64,000 nucleotides of DNA from Streptomyces sp. NBC_01142 (lineage in GTDB: Bacteria; Actinomycetota; Actinomycetes; Streptomycetales; Streptomycetaceae): NCBI RefSeq assembly GCF_026341125.1, contig NZ_JAPEOR010000002.1:1798001-1862000 (forward strand), in the 5' to 3' direction. How positions within the stretch are numbered: position 1 is the stretch's first letter; the number at the start of each line of letters is the position of its first letter. Shown one piece after another: positions 42,566-51,479 of this stretch. Below the pieces are notes generated by a model. That model was not told the DNA's origin, searched no databases, and saw only the letters and a program-made list of their open reading frames with translations. The position numbers and the translations under genes were made by a program.

Positions 42566-45159
42566 GCGTCGGTGCGCTGTTCGGTGACGCGGCCGAGCGC
42601 GTCCCGGGTGAAGTGCAGTGTCTCCCCCGCGCCGTTCGTGCGGGAAGTCAGTCCGCCGGTCGCGTCACATGCGTGGGTCAGAGTCCGGCCGTTGAAGTCG
42701 GTCTCGGTGACCAGTCGGCCTGCCTCGTCGTATGCGTATGACCAGGTCAGGCCCTGTGGGTTGGTGACTGCGGTCAGCCGTAGCTCGGTGTCGTACCCGA
42801 AGCTGTACGTCGTGCCGTCAGGGTCGGTCCGCGTCGCGGGGACGTCGAAGTGCGTCACGGTGTGGCGGGTGGCGTTGCCAGCGGGGTCGGTGTGGGTGAG
42901 GAGGTTGCCCTCGCCGTCCCAGGTCCAGGTTTCCCGGGTGCCGTCCGCGTAGGCGCGCCACTCCTGCCTGCCCTCGGTCGTCCAGCCCATCCGGGTGGTC
43001 TGGCCCAGTGGATCGGTTGCCTCGACGACGCGTCCGAAGCTGTCGCGGCGTGCCACCGTGGTGTGTCCGAGTTCGTCGGTGACGGCGATGGGCAGTCCGG
43101 CCGCATCGGACGTGACCCGGCGCGTGTGGCCGAGGGCGTCCGTAATGGCGGTCAGATGGCCTGACTCGTCGCAAATGTGATGGGTTTCGGCGCCGACGGG
43201 GTCGGTTGTGGTGAGAAGGTTGCCGCGTTCGTCGTATCTGTGCCGCCAGGTCGCACCACTGGGCTCGACGACCTCGGTGGGCCGGCTCAGACCGTTGTAC
43301 ACGGCACGGCTTGTGGATCCGTCCGGCAAGGTCAGCTCGATGAGGTTGCCTGCGTCGTCGTACGCGTACCGCGTCGTGCGGCCCAGCGGATCGGTGACCG
43401 AGAGCGGCTTACCGCCCCTCGCCTCCCATTCGGTGCGCGTGGTGTTGCCGAGGGGATCGGTCTCCTCGATGACCTGACCCTCGAAGTTGTACCGATGCCT
43501 GGACTGGTGGCCGAGAGAGTCGGTGTACGTCGTCGTTCGTGCCTCGTCGTCGTAGGCGAGGGCTCCGGAGAGGAAGCCGTCGCTGCCTTCGGTGCGCTCG
43601 ACGCGGCCGCGGGCGTCGTAGAAGTACGCGAACGAGGTGCCGTTGCGGTCCGTCCAGGAGGTGACCCGGCCCTCGGCGTCGGAGGTGAAACGCAGCGGCT
43701 CGCCGCTGGAGTTGACGACCTCGGCGAGGTTGCCCGCCTCGTCGTAGCCGTACCGCATCACGACCGTGCCGCCGGCGGCGGACTGCGACGGCTCGTACCG
43801 GGAGGGCGTCTCGTCCAGCAGGCGCAGAGCCGTGATGCGTGGGCCCTGGGTATCGACGGCCAGGTAGTAGCCGCCGGAGTGGCGCAGTGCGGTGGGAATG
43901 CCGTCCGCCGTGCGTTCCACATCGATGCGGGCGCCGTTGCGGTCGTGCCAGCTGTCCAGCGGGAGGTGGACGACGCCGAGCGTGTCCGAGGGAACGGGAC
44001 TGCTGAAGCTTCGTACAACCCCGGAGACCGGATCGGTGACGGTCATGACGCCGTCGGGCTCGCCGTCCCATTCCAACGGCCACCGGGCGCCCTTCACCGG
44101 CAGGACCGGCTCGCCTGCCTGCGGCACCGGGTAGACCAGGCGCATGCCGTCGGCAGCGGCGAAGACCACGCCTTCGGAGTCGAGTTGGATGCACTCGTCG
44201 AGGGTGGAGACCCACGTGGGGCCGAAGCATATGCCCGCGCGGTACGTGGAGAGGTGGGTGCGCTCGAAGACCAGAGGGAGACTAGCGGGAAGCGTGAGGT
44301 CGGTCTGTGTCATCAGCATGGCGCCGGTGGCCACGTCGATCGGCTCGCCAACGCACGGGGTGTTCTTGGCCCCCCGGCACACCGGTCCCATTTCGACCAG
44401 GTCGGGCCTCAGCGTCGGCGGCCGCAGCATCAGCGGCACCTCGTTGAACTTCCCGAAGAGGTTTCCCTCGACACCGTTCTTGAGCACACCGGCGCCCGCG
44501 CCGAACGCCCCGCCGTAGAGCATGCCGTCCCTCGCCGCGGCATTGACCTCGTCCAGGCTGAAGCCGTCCTGCAGCCCCGTGGTGATCTTCAGCGGCTGGG
44601 CTACGGCCAGGTCGATGGTCACCGACTCCACGCCTCCGAAGGCCGCGGCGACGAGAGCGCCCGCGGCTATCTCAGCGACGGCGGTGGAGACGGCTACGCC
44701 CATCAGAGCACCGAATTCGATGAGAGCCTCGGTGGCCAGGGCAGCGGCGCCCGCGGCAGCACCCGCAGTGAAGAAGGCCAGAGCGATACCGCCCACGATG
44801 ATCGCGGCGTCGATGCCGATCTGCGTCCACAGCTTGGTGATGGCGTCGTCGACAGCTTCGGCGAACTTGTCCAGCGCCTCCGCCAGCTTGCGGGACGCCT
44901 TCGCGATGTCGCTCAGCCAGCCCCCGTCCTCGCCCTTGGCGTACCGCTCCCAGAACTCCTTGAACGCATCGATGGCCTCACCCTTGTTGTTGTGGATGAG
45001 CGACGTGGCCGCGTTGTTGACCGGAGTACGTACGTCGTCGACGGCATCGGCGAAGACCCGCCAGGCGTCGGCGGCGCTGCGCAGCGTGCCGGAATTGGCG
45101 TCAGGCCACCACAGGCCCAGCTTGAGCAGGAGTTCCTTGGCCTCGTCCTCGATGCTCAC
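42566..45159 (-). pseudogene. RHS toxin gene, 5' part (type VII-style N-terminus)
   Basis: The fragment has 864 codons from ATG 45159. The N-terminus is a WXG100-like helical domain (about 1-110), with two hydrophobic stretches (about 116-180) and a DUF6531-type start GEPIDVATGAMLMTQTDLTL (about 270). RHS/YD repeats run to the break at TEQRTDA. With the 34306-35995 part the intact protein would have 1427 residues. The N-terminal domain and the small partner gene upstream suggest ESX-type secretion. As it stands the frame runs 16 codons into the transposon and stops at 42517. Confidence 0.9.
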
Positions 45160-45521
45160 TTGGCGCCCTTGCCGTCCGCGTCTACCTTTTCCTTCACCTT
45201 GGTGAACATCCCGGCGATCAACTCGTCGTTGTCGACATGCCCGTCCGACATGTCCGCCATCGCCTGATGAATGCTGGTCAGGCCGAGTACCAGAGTGCCT
45301 GCGGCCTTCTCGACGGCCTTCTGCCGGGGGCTGTAGGCATCGCCGAACGTCTTGCCCTGCTCATCGTCGCCCCAGGGCGAGCCGAGTCCGTCCAGAGTCG
45401 TGACCAGCGTCGTCAGAGCCGCACTCAGATTCTTGGCCTGCACGTGGAAGACAGGCGCCGTCAACTTGATGTCGGCTGTATGGATTTCCAGGACCTTGCC
45501 GCTGTCATTGCCTTCGCCCAT
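45156..45521 (-). CDS. WXG100-like partner of the RHS toxin
   Basis: The 121-aa protein overlaps the rhs start (ATGA). It is mainly helical, with LSAALTTLVTTLDGLGSPWG (Trp-Gly in the hairpin position, about residues 32-51), then DDEQGKTFGDAY and a second long helix ending KEKVDADGKGAK. The G-x-P-W-G turn between two helices is like ESAT-6/WXG100 chaperone-type partners. Such partners help export type VII toxins. The stretch of 268 bp before it (45522-45789) holds repeats but no gene. Confidence 0.75.
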   Translation of the reverse strand: MGEGNDSGKVLEIHTADIKLTAPVFHVQAKNLSAALTTLVTTLDGLGSPWGDDEQGKTFGDAYSPRQKAVEKAAGTLVLGLTSIHQAMADMSDGHVDNDELIAGMFTKVKEKVDADGKGAK

Positions 45522-45702
45522 GCGAAGCCTCCCCCGTTGTCGACTGCGAACGCCGACCCTATGAGGCCAACTTCATGATCGGGCAAAACGACGGCCATCA
45601 CCGGGCAATGAGTGATCAATGCCGCAGCAATGCCGGGTACTTGCGGCGATGACGCCGGACCCCGGTCGGCGGCGGGGTGCCCCCGTATGCCGACCGGCCG
45701 GG

Positions 45703-45747
45703 CCCCGAAGTGTTTCCTCGAGCGCCCGTCCCCGAAGTGTTTCCTCG
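45703..45747. repeat. two 18-bp direct repeats
   Basis: CCCCGAAGTGTTTCCTCG occurs at 45703-45720 and again at 45730-45747, separated by 9 bp. The spacing of 27 bp start to start is between helical turns. It lies between the toxin operon promoter side and the end of the sugar catabolic operon, so it could be a regulator site for the toxin operon. Confidence 0.75.
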
Positions 45748-45789
45748 GCGGATGGCTGGTCGGCGGTCGCCGCCCGGGCAGCGGTTGTC

Positions 45790-46623
45790 TCATCGGAACA
45801 CGCAGTCCAGGTACCGCCCCGCCGTCTCCGCCAGCACCTCCACCCCCTCCCGCGCCCACAGCCCGTCGTTGAACAGCTCCACCTCGATGAAGCCCGTCCA
45901 TCCCGCCGCCTCCACCAACTCCCGCCACGCGCGCAGGTCCACCGCGCCGTCGCCCAACTGACCGCGGCCGTTCAGCGCCCCGGCCGGCAACGGCGTGATC
46001 CAGTCAGCCAGTTGGACGGAGTGGATGCGGCCCTGCGCTCCCGCGCGGGATACCGCTGCGGGTGCAGTGTCGTCCCACCAGATGTGGTACGTGTCCACGA
46101 CCACGCCCACCTGGTCCGACGGGAAGCGTTCCGCCAGGTCCAGGGCCTGGGTCAGGGTGGAGACCACGCAGCGGTCCGAGGCGAACATCGGGTGCAGCGG
46201 TTCGATCGCAAGGCGGATGCCGCGTTCCCCGGCGTAGGGAGCCAATACAGAAAGAGCGTCCGCGACCCGCTCCCGGCCGGCCACCAGGTCGCGGCTGCCG
46301 GGCGGGAGGCCGCCCGAGACCAGGACCAGCGTGTTTGTGCCCAGGATCGCGGCCTCGTCGATCGCCGCACGGTTGTCGGCCAGGGCGCGGGCCCGGTCGG
46401 TGGCGTCGATCGCGGTCAGGAAGCCGCCGCGGCACAGGGACGTGACCGTCAGGCCCGCGTCGCGTACACACTTCGCCGCCCCCTCCAGGCCGTACGCGGC
46501 AACCGGTTCGCGCCACAGGCCGACGGCCGGGACACCGAGGCGGACGCAGGCATCGACGAGCGACGGCAGCGACAGCTGCTTGACCGTCATCTGGTTGATG
46601 CTGAAGCGGGAGAGGGCATTCAC
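45790..46623 (-). CDS. sugar-phosphate isomerase/epimerase family protein
   Basis: The 277-aa xylose-isomerase-like TIM barrel starts at GTG 46623 (VNALSRFSINQMTVKQ), overlapping the previous stop (GTGA). Candidate metal ligands are in LAIEPLHPMFASDRC (Glu, about residue 141), VVVDTYHIWWD (Asp/His, about 180-184), VQLADW and IEVELFND (Glu, about 253). It is the last gene of a three-gene operon with a DUF993 protein and a Gfo/Idh/MocA dehydrogenase. The substrate is unknown; a keto-sugar or cyclitol intermediate is likely. Confidence 0.85.
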   Translation of the reverse strand: MNALSRFSINQMTVKQLSLPSLVDACVRLGVPAVGLWREPVAAYGLEGAAKCVRDAGLTVTSLCRGGFLTAIDATDRARALADNRAAIDEAAILGTNTLVLVSGGLPPGSRDLVAGRERVADALSVLAPYAGERGIRLAIEPLHPMFASDRCVVSTLTQALDLAERFPSDQVGVVVDTYHIWWDDTAPAAVSRAGAQGRIHSVQLADWITPLPAGALNGRGQLGDGAVDLRAWRELVEAAGWTGFIEVELFNDGLWAREGVEVLAETAGRYLDCVFR

Positions 46624-47798
46624 TGGTCGACTCCGTAAAACGTCAGCAGGGACTTCATACGGGTTTCGGCAAGGGCAGGGTCCGGGAACAGGCCCAGGCG
46701 GTCGGCCAGTTCGTACGCCCGGCACAAATGCGGCAGTGAGCGCGCCGACTGCAGGCCGCCCACCATCGTGAAGTGCGACTGGTGGCCGGCCAGCCACGCC
46801 AGCAGCACCACACCCGTCTTGTAGAAGCGCGTCGGCGGCTGGAAGAGATGCCGGGACAGCCCGACCGTCGGGTCGAGCAGCTTCCGGAACCCGTCGGTAT
46901 CACCGGCGTCCAGGACCCGTACCGCCTCGGCCGCCAGCGGGCCCAGCGGGTCGAAGATCCCCAACAGCGCGTGGCTGAAGCCCCGGTCGTCGCCTGCGAT
47001 CAGTTCCGGGTAGTTGAAGTCGTCGCCGGTGTAGCACCGCACGCCCTCCGGGAGGCGGCGGCGCAGGCTGATCTCGCGCCCGGCGTCCAGCAGCGAGACT
47101 TTGATGCCGTCGACCTTCTCGGGGTGCGCCGCGATGACGTCGAGGAGGACCGAGGTGGCGGCGTCCAGGTCCGTACTCCCCCAGTAGCCCGTGAGCGCCG
47201 GGTCGAACATCGGCCCCAGCCAGTGCAGAATCACCGGTTCGCTCGACTGCCGCAGCAGGTGGGAGTAGACGGAGAGGTAGTCCTCCGGGCTCTTGGCCAC
47301 AGTCGCCAGCGCCCGCGATGCCATCAGGATCACCTGGGCGCCACTCTCCTCGACCAGGGCCAGCTGCTCCTCGTACGCGGCCCGCACCTGCGCCAACCCG
47401 CCGGTGCCCGGCGGAAGCTGGTCCGTTCCCGCCCCGCAGGCGATCCGGCCACCCACCGACTTGGCCTCTGCCGCCGAGCGCCGGATCAGTTCCGCCGCGC
47501 CCGCCCAGTCCAGGCCCATCCCGCGCTGCGCCGTGTCCATCGCCTCCGCGACGCCCAGCCCGTGCGACCACAGGTGGCGGCGGAAGGCGAGCGTGGCGTC
47601 CCAGTCGACGGCGGCCACGGCGACGGCGACGGCGGGCGAGCCGGGCGTCGTATCGGCGTACGGATCGGCCACGACATGCGCCGCGGAGAAGACCGTACGG
47701 GAGGCCAACTGCGCTCCACCCGCGGCAAAGAGGGCGGGATCGGCGCGCGGCACATGGACGTACAGCTGTCCGTCCGTCCGCACGAGTCGGATCGTCAC
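46620..47798 (-). CDS. DUF993 protein (dihydrodipicolinate-synthase-like TIM barrel)
   Basis: The 392-aa protein starts at GTG 47798, overlapping the upstream stop. It contains GLDWAGAAELIRRSAAEAKS (about 95), EESGAQVILMASRALA, HWLGPMFDPALTGYWG (about 200) and DGIKVSLLDAGREI, with a central Lys that could form the Schiff base. DUF993 proteins are actinobacterial members of the DapA aldolase superfamily found in sugar catabolic operons. A retro-aldol role after the dehydrogenase is inference. Confidence 0.85.
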   Translation of the reverse strand: MTIRLVRTDGQLYVHVPRADPALFAAGGAQLASRTVFSAAHVVADPYADTTPGSPAVAVAVAAVDWDATLAFRRHLWSHGLGVAEAMDTAQRGMGLDWAGAAELIRRSAAEAKSVGGRIACGAGTDQLPPGTGGLAQVRAAYEEQLALVEESGAQVILMASRALATVAKSPEDYLSVYSHLLRQSSEPVILHWLGPMFDPALTGYWGSTDLDAATSVLLDVIAAHPEKVDGIKVSLLDAGREISLRRRLPEGVRCYTGDDFNYPELIAGDDRGFSHALLGIFDPLGPLAAEAVRVLDAGDTDGFRKLLDPTVGLSRHLFQPPTRFYKTGVVLLAWLAGHQSHFTMVGGLQSARSLPHLCRAYELADRLGLFPDPALAETRMKSLLTFYGVDQ

Positions 47799-48946
47799 AG
47801 CGACAGCTCCGGCACCTCGAAGCGGCGCCCCTCGGCCGACGACCGAAGGCCGAGCTCGGCGAGCTGCACGCCGCGCGCGCCCGCCAGCAGATCCCAGTGG
47901 TACGGCTCGCCGAGCGCCGCATGGCGCAGGAACAGCTCCCACTGGGCCTTGAAACCGTTGTCGAACTCCCCGTTGTCCGGGACCTCCTGCCACTGGTCCC
48001 GGAAGGCCTCGGTGGCCGGCAGATCCGGATTCCAGACCGGCTTCGGGGTGGCGGAGCGGTGCTGGGCGCGGCAGCGGCGCAGGCCCGCGACCGCCGAACC
48101 GTGCGTGCCGTCGACCTGGAACTCCACCAGCTCGTCGCGCATCACCCGTACCGCCCAGGAGGAGTTGATCTGGGCGACCGCCCCACCCTCCAGCTGGAAG
48201 ATGCCGTACGCGGAGTCGTCGGCGGACGCGGCGTACGGCTTGCCGCCCTCGTCCCAGCGCTGCGGGATGTGCGTGGCGACCTGCGCGGTGACGGACGTCA
48301 CCCGCCCGAACAGCTCGCGCAGTACGTACTCCCAGTGCGGGAACATGTCGACGACGATGCCGCCGCCGTCCTGGCTGCGGTAGTTCCAGCTCGGGCGCTG
48401 CGCCTCCTGCCAGTCGCCCTCGAAGACCCAGTAGCCGAACTCCCCGCGCACGGACAGGATTTCGCCGAAGAAGCCGCCGTCGACGAGCCGCTTCAGCTTC
48501 AGCAGACCCGGCAGGAAGATCTTGTCCTGGACGACGCCGTGCTTGATGCCGGCCACCTCGGCGAGGCGGGCCAGCTCCAGCGCGCCGGCCAGGTCGGTCG
48601 CGGTGGGCTTCTCGGTGTAGATGTGCTTGCCCGCCGCGATCGCCTGCTTGATCGCCGTGGCGCGGGCGGAGGTGACCTGCGCGTCGAAGTAGATCTCGAT
48701 GGTGTCGTCGGCGAGTACGGCATCGAGGTCGGTCGAGATGTGCGTGAGGCCGTGCCGGCCGGCGATCTCGCGCAGCGCGTGCTCGCGGCGGCCGACGAGG
48801 ACGGGCTCGGGCCACAGGACGTCACCCTCGCCGAGGTCGAGTCCGCCCTGTTCGCGGATCGCGAGGAGGGAGCGCACCAAGTGCTGCCGGTATCCCATCC
48901 GCCCCGTGACACCGTTCATGGCGATCCGCACTGTCCTGCGTGTCAC
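47795..48946 (-). CDS. Gfo/Idh/MocA-family NAD(P)-dependent oxidoreductase
   Basis: The protein has 383 residues. The N-terminal Rossmann fold (RIAMNGVTGRMGYRQHLVRS at about 7-26) differs from the usual GxGxxG, having NGVTGRMG. The family's EKP motif is present in HIYTEKPTATDLA (about 110). The C-terminal domain has DGGGIVVDMFPHWEYVLREL (about 195), which includes the active-site His region. It oxidises or reduces a sugar or cyclitol. It is the first gene of the leftward operon, facing a divergent LacI regulator. Confidence 0.88.
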   Translation of the reverse strand: MTRRTVRIAMNGVTGRMGYRQHLVRSLLAIREQGGLDLGEGDVLWPEPVLVGRREHALREIAGRHGLTHISTDLDAVLADDTIEIYFDAQVTSARATAIKQAIAAGKHIYTEKPTATDLAGALELARLAEVAGIKHGVVQDKIFLPGLLKLKRLVDGGFFGEILSVRGEFGYWVFEGDWQEAQRPSWNYRSQDGGGIVVDMFPHWEYVLRELFGRVTSVTAQVATHIPQRWDEGGKPYAASADDSAYGIFQLEGGAVAQINSSWAVRVMRDELVEFQVDGTHGSAVAGLRRCRAQHRSATPKPVWNPDLPATEAFRDQWQEVPDNGEFDNGFKAQWELFLRHAALGEPYHWDLLAGARGVQLAELGLRSSAEGRRFEVPELSL

Positions 48947-48998
48947 GAAGTTGCCTCCATGTCCCTTGAAGTGGCCGAATTCCCTCGATATGGCCGCA

Positions 48999-49010
48999 GC
49001 AAGCGCTTTC
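48999..49010. promoter_or_regulatory. LacI-family operator
   Basis: GCAAGCGCTTTC contains the AAGCGCTT palindrome typical of LacI/GalR operators. It lies between the divergent oxidoreductase operon and the lacI-like gene, so it probably controls both. Confidence 0.65.
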
Positions 49011-49083
49011 TAAGCGGTATGAAGCTAGCCTGCCGACAGTGGCCCGGACAAGAGGCCGGATCCATCTCCCGCGGAGGAAAGCG

Positions 49084-50148
49084 ATGACAGTCACCCTGGC
49101 GGATGTGGCGGCACGCGCCCGGGTGTCCCCGGCCACCGTCTCCCGTGTGCTGAACGGCAATTACCCGGTCGCCACGTCGACGAGGGAGCGGGTGCTGCGC
49201 GCGGTCGACGAGCTCGACTACGTACTGAACGGCCCGGCGAGCTCGCTCGCCGCCGCCACCTCCGACCTGGTCGGCATCCTCGTCAACGACATCGCCGACC
49301 CCTTCTTCGGAATCATGGCCGGGGCGGCCCAGACCGAGATCAGCGGGCAGGAGGGGGCCGGGCGGGCGGGCGGCGAGAAGCTGGCCGTCGTCTGCAACAC
49401 CGGCGGCTCACCCGAGCGTGAGCTGACGTACCTCACCCTGCTCCAGCGGCAGCGGGCCGCGGCCGTGGTCCTGACCGGCGGGGCGCTGGAGGACCCGGAC
49501 CACACCGCGGCGACGACCGCCAAACTGGCGAAGCTCGCGGCTGCGGGGACGCGCGTCGTGCTCTGCGGGCGGCCGCCGCTGCCCGGCAGCGACGCGATCG
49601 TCGCCGCGCTCGTGTTCGACAACCGGGGCGGCGGACGGCGTCTCACCGAGCATCTGCTCTCGCTCGGACACCGCCGGATCGGATACGTCGCCGGGCCGGC
49701 GGAACGCACCACGACCCGGCACCGGCTGGAGGGCCATCGTGCGGCGCTGACGGCCGCGGGAATCGCCGAGGACCAGTCGCACGTCACCCTGCACGGCCCG
49801 TACGACCGCCGCTCCGGCTATGACGCGGCGCTCGAACTCCTTCGCCGCGAGCCGGACTTGACGGCCATCGTGGCCGCAAACGACACCGTGGCCCTGGGGG
49901 CCTGCGCGGCCCTGCGCGACCGGGGCCTGCGCATCCCCGAGGACGTCTCGGTGGCCGGCTTCGACGACCTCCCCTTCTCGGTGGACGCGGTGCCCGCGCT
50001 GACGACCGTACGACTGCCGCTGTACGAGGCGGGGGCGCGGGCGGGCCGGCTGGCGATGGGCAACGAGGCGCCGCCGCCGGGGGGTATCGCGACGATCCGT
50101 GCGGAACTGATGGCGCGGGCGTCGACGGCCGGGCCGCGGAAGAAGTGA
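49084..50148 (+). CDS. LacI-family transcriptional regulator
   Basis: The 354-aa protein has an N-terminal helix-turn-helix and hinge (VTLADVAARARVSPATVSRV, then LNGNYPV) and a periplasmic-binding-like effector domain ending with VSVAGFDDLPFSVDAVPALT. ATG 49084 is the family start; the larger frame begins in the operator region. It is divergent from the Gfo/Idh/MocA-DUF993-isomerase operon and very likely represses it until its sugar is present. A Gly/Ala insertion near residues 93-99 (GQEGAGRAGGE) lengthens the effector domain slightly. Confidence 0.92.
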   Translation: MTVTLADVAARARVSPATVSRVLNGNYPVATSTRERVLRAVDELDYVLNGPASSLAAATSDLVGILVNDIADPFFGIMAGAAQTEISGQEGAGRAGGEKLAVVCNTGGSPERELTYLTLLQRQRAAAVVLTGGALEDPDHTAATTAKLAKLAAAGTRVVLCGRPPLPGSDAIVAALVFDNRGGGRRLTEHLLSLGHRRIGYVAGPAERTTTRHRLEGHRAALTAAGIAEDQSHVTLHGPYDRRSGYDAALELLRREPDLTAIVAANDTVALGACAALRDRGLRIPEDVSVAGFDDLPFSVDAVPALTTVRLPLYEAGARAGRLAMGNEAPPPGGIATIRAELMARASTAGPRKK

Positions 50149-50389
50149 ACCCGGGAGCGCCGAGCGGGGAGGCGCTGCCGGAATCGGCGCTCGGTCGGCC
50201 CGAGTTCCTCGGAGGGGTCGAGGCACGGATCCGCCCGTCAGGCCGCGGGCGTCGCCATCCAGTCTTGTCGGCCAGCAGCTCGGCCAGCACCAAGGCGGGT
50301 GGCGTGCCGCCGTCGCCGCCGTCGCCGCCGTCGGCCCTGACCGCCGGCGCGCGGGAACCTGGATCGTTCGATCCTGCGTCGTACGGTCC

Positions 50390-51376
50390 GTGAGCAGCAG
50401 CACGGCGTTCCGGCGGAGGTGGGGCAACGACGCGAAAGGGCGGTCTGCCTGGAAGCGCGGGCGGGTGCTCGCCTCGCTCGCCGTTGTGGTCGCCGGGGTT
50501 CTGGCCCTTCACTCCGCCGTACCCAATGCCGTCGGCCGTCTCGGCAGCCTCCTGGAGACGTTTCTGCCCTGGCTCGGCCTGGCCGTCCCCGTACTGCTGG
50601 GTCTGGCGCTGCTGCGACGCTCCTTCGTCGGCCTGACGGCGCTGCTGCTGCCTGTCGTCGCCTGGCTCGGGCTCTTCGGCGGACTGATGCTGCCCGGGGA
50701 CGGATCGGCGCACTCGGCGCACGACCTCATTGCAGTGCAGCACAATGTCAGCGACGAGAACACCGATCCGGCGGGCACCGCGAGAGCCCTGCTCAGCACT
50801 CGACCCGACCTCGTCGCCCTCGAAGAGCTGACGCCGTCCGCGCTGCCCGTCTACGCGGCGGCACTGGCGCCGGACTATCCCCACCACACGGTGCACGGCA
50901 CGGTCGGACTCTGGTCGAAATACCCCTTGGCGGACGTACGGCCGCTGGACATCAAACCGAAGGGGATCGGGCCGGGCTGGAACCGCGCTCTGCGAGCCGG
51001 TGTACGGATGCCGAAGGGCGAGGTCGCGGTGTATGTGGCTCATCTGCCGTCCGTACGCCTCGGCTTGAGGGACGGCTTCAGTTCCCCCCTGCGGGACGAG
51101 AGCGCCGTCCTCCTCGGCGCCGCGATCGCCGACGAGCCGCTGGACGAGGTGATTCTGCTCGGGGACCTCAACAGCACGGTGGACGACCGCGGGCTGGATC
51201 CGGTCGCCTCGCAGATGAACCCCGTCGGGCCGGGTTTCGCGTTCAGCTGGCCCGCCGCGTTCCCCGTCGCCCGGATCGACCAGATCATGACCCGGGCCGC
51301 GACCGTCACCGAGGTCCGGGCGCTGCCCGGGACCGGGAGCGATCATCTGCCCATCGCCGCGCGCATCAGGCTCTGA
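50390..51376 (+). CDS. membrane-anchored endonuclease/exonuclease/phosphatase-family protein
   Basis: The protein has 328 residues, GTG start. Three N-terminal membrane segments (about residues 25-105) are followed by an extracytoplasmic EEP domain. Motifs are IAVQHNVSDENTDP (Asn, about 117), DLVALEELTP (catalytic Glu, about 142), LLGDLNSTVDDRG (about 259) and the final GSDHLPIAARI (Asp-His, about 316). Such surface EEP proteins hydrolyse phosphodiesters of nucleic acids, lipids or sugars; the substrate is unknown. Confidence 0.85.
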   Translation: MSSSTAFRRRWGNDAKGRSAWKRGRVLASLAVVVAGVLALHSAVPNAVGRLGSLLETFLPWLGLAVPVLLGLALLRRSFVGLTALLLPVVAWLGLFGGLMLPGDGSAHSAHDLIAVQHNVSDENTDPAGTARALLSTRPDLVALEELTPSALPVYAAALAPDYPHHTVHGTVGLWSKYPLADVRPLDIKPKGIGPGWNRALRAGVRMPKGEVAVYVAHLPSVRLGLRDGFSSPLRDESAVLLGAAIADEPLDEVILLGDLNSTVDDRGLDPVASQMNPVGPGFAFSWPAAFPVARIDQIMTRAATVTEVRALPGTGSDHLPIAARIRL

Positions 51377-51479
51377 CCGGGAGCACGTCGCGCCGCGGGC
51401 GCAGGGCTTGCCAGGGCTTGCCGGGACACAGCCCCGGCCATACCGTTGACTCAGTCAAAGGAAAAGCTCGGAGGATCTC

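Noticed and set aside
39423..42587. 1054-codon plus-strand frame over tnpA
   Set aside because: It is a shadow of the full-length Tn3 transposase and crosses the transposon terminus into rhs.
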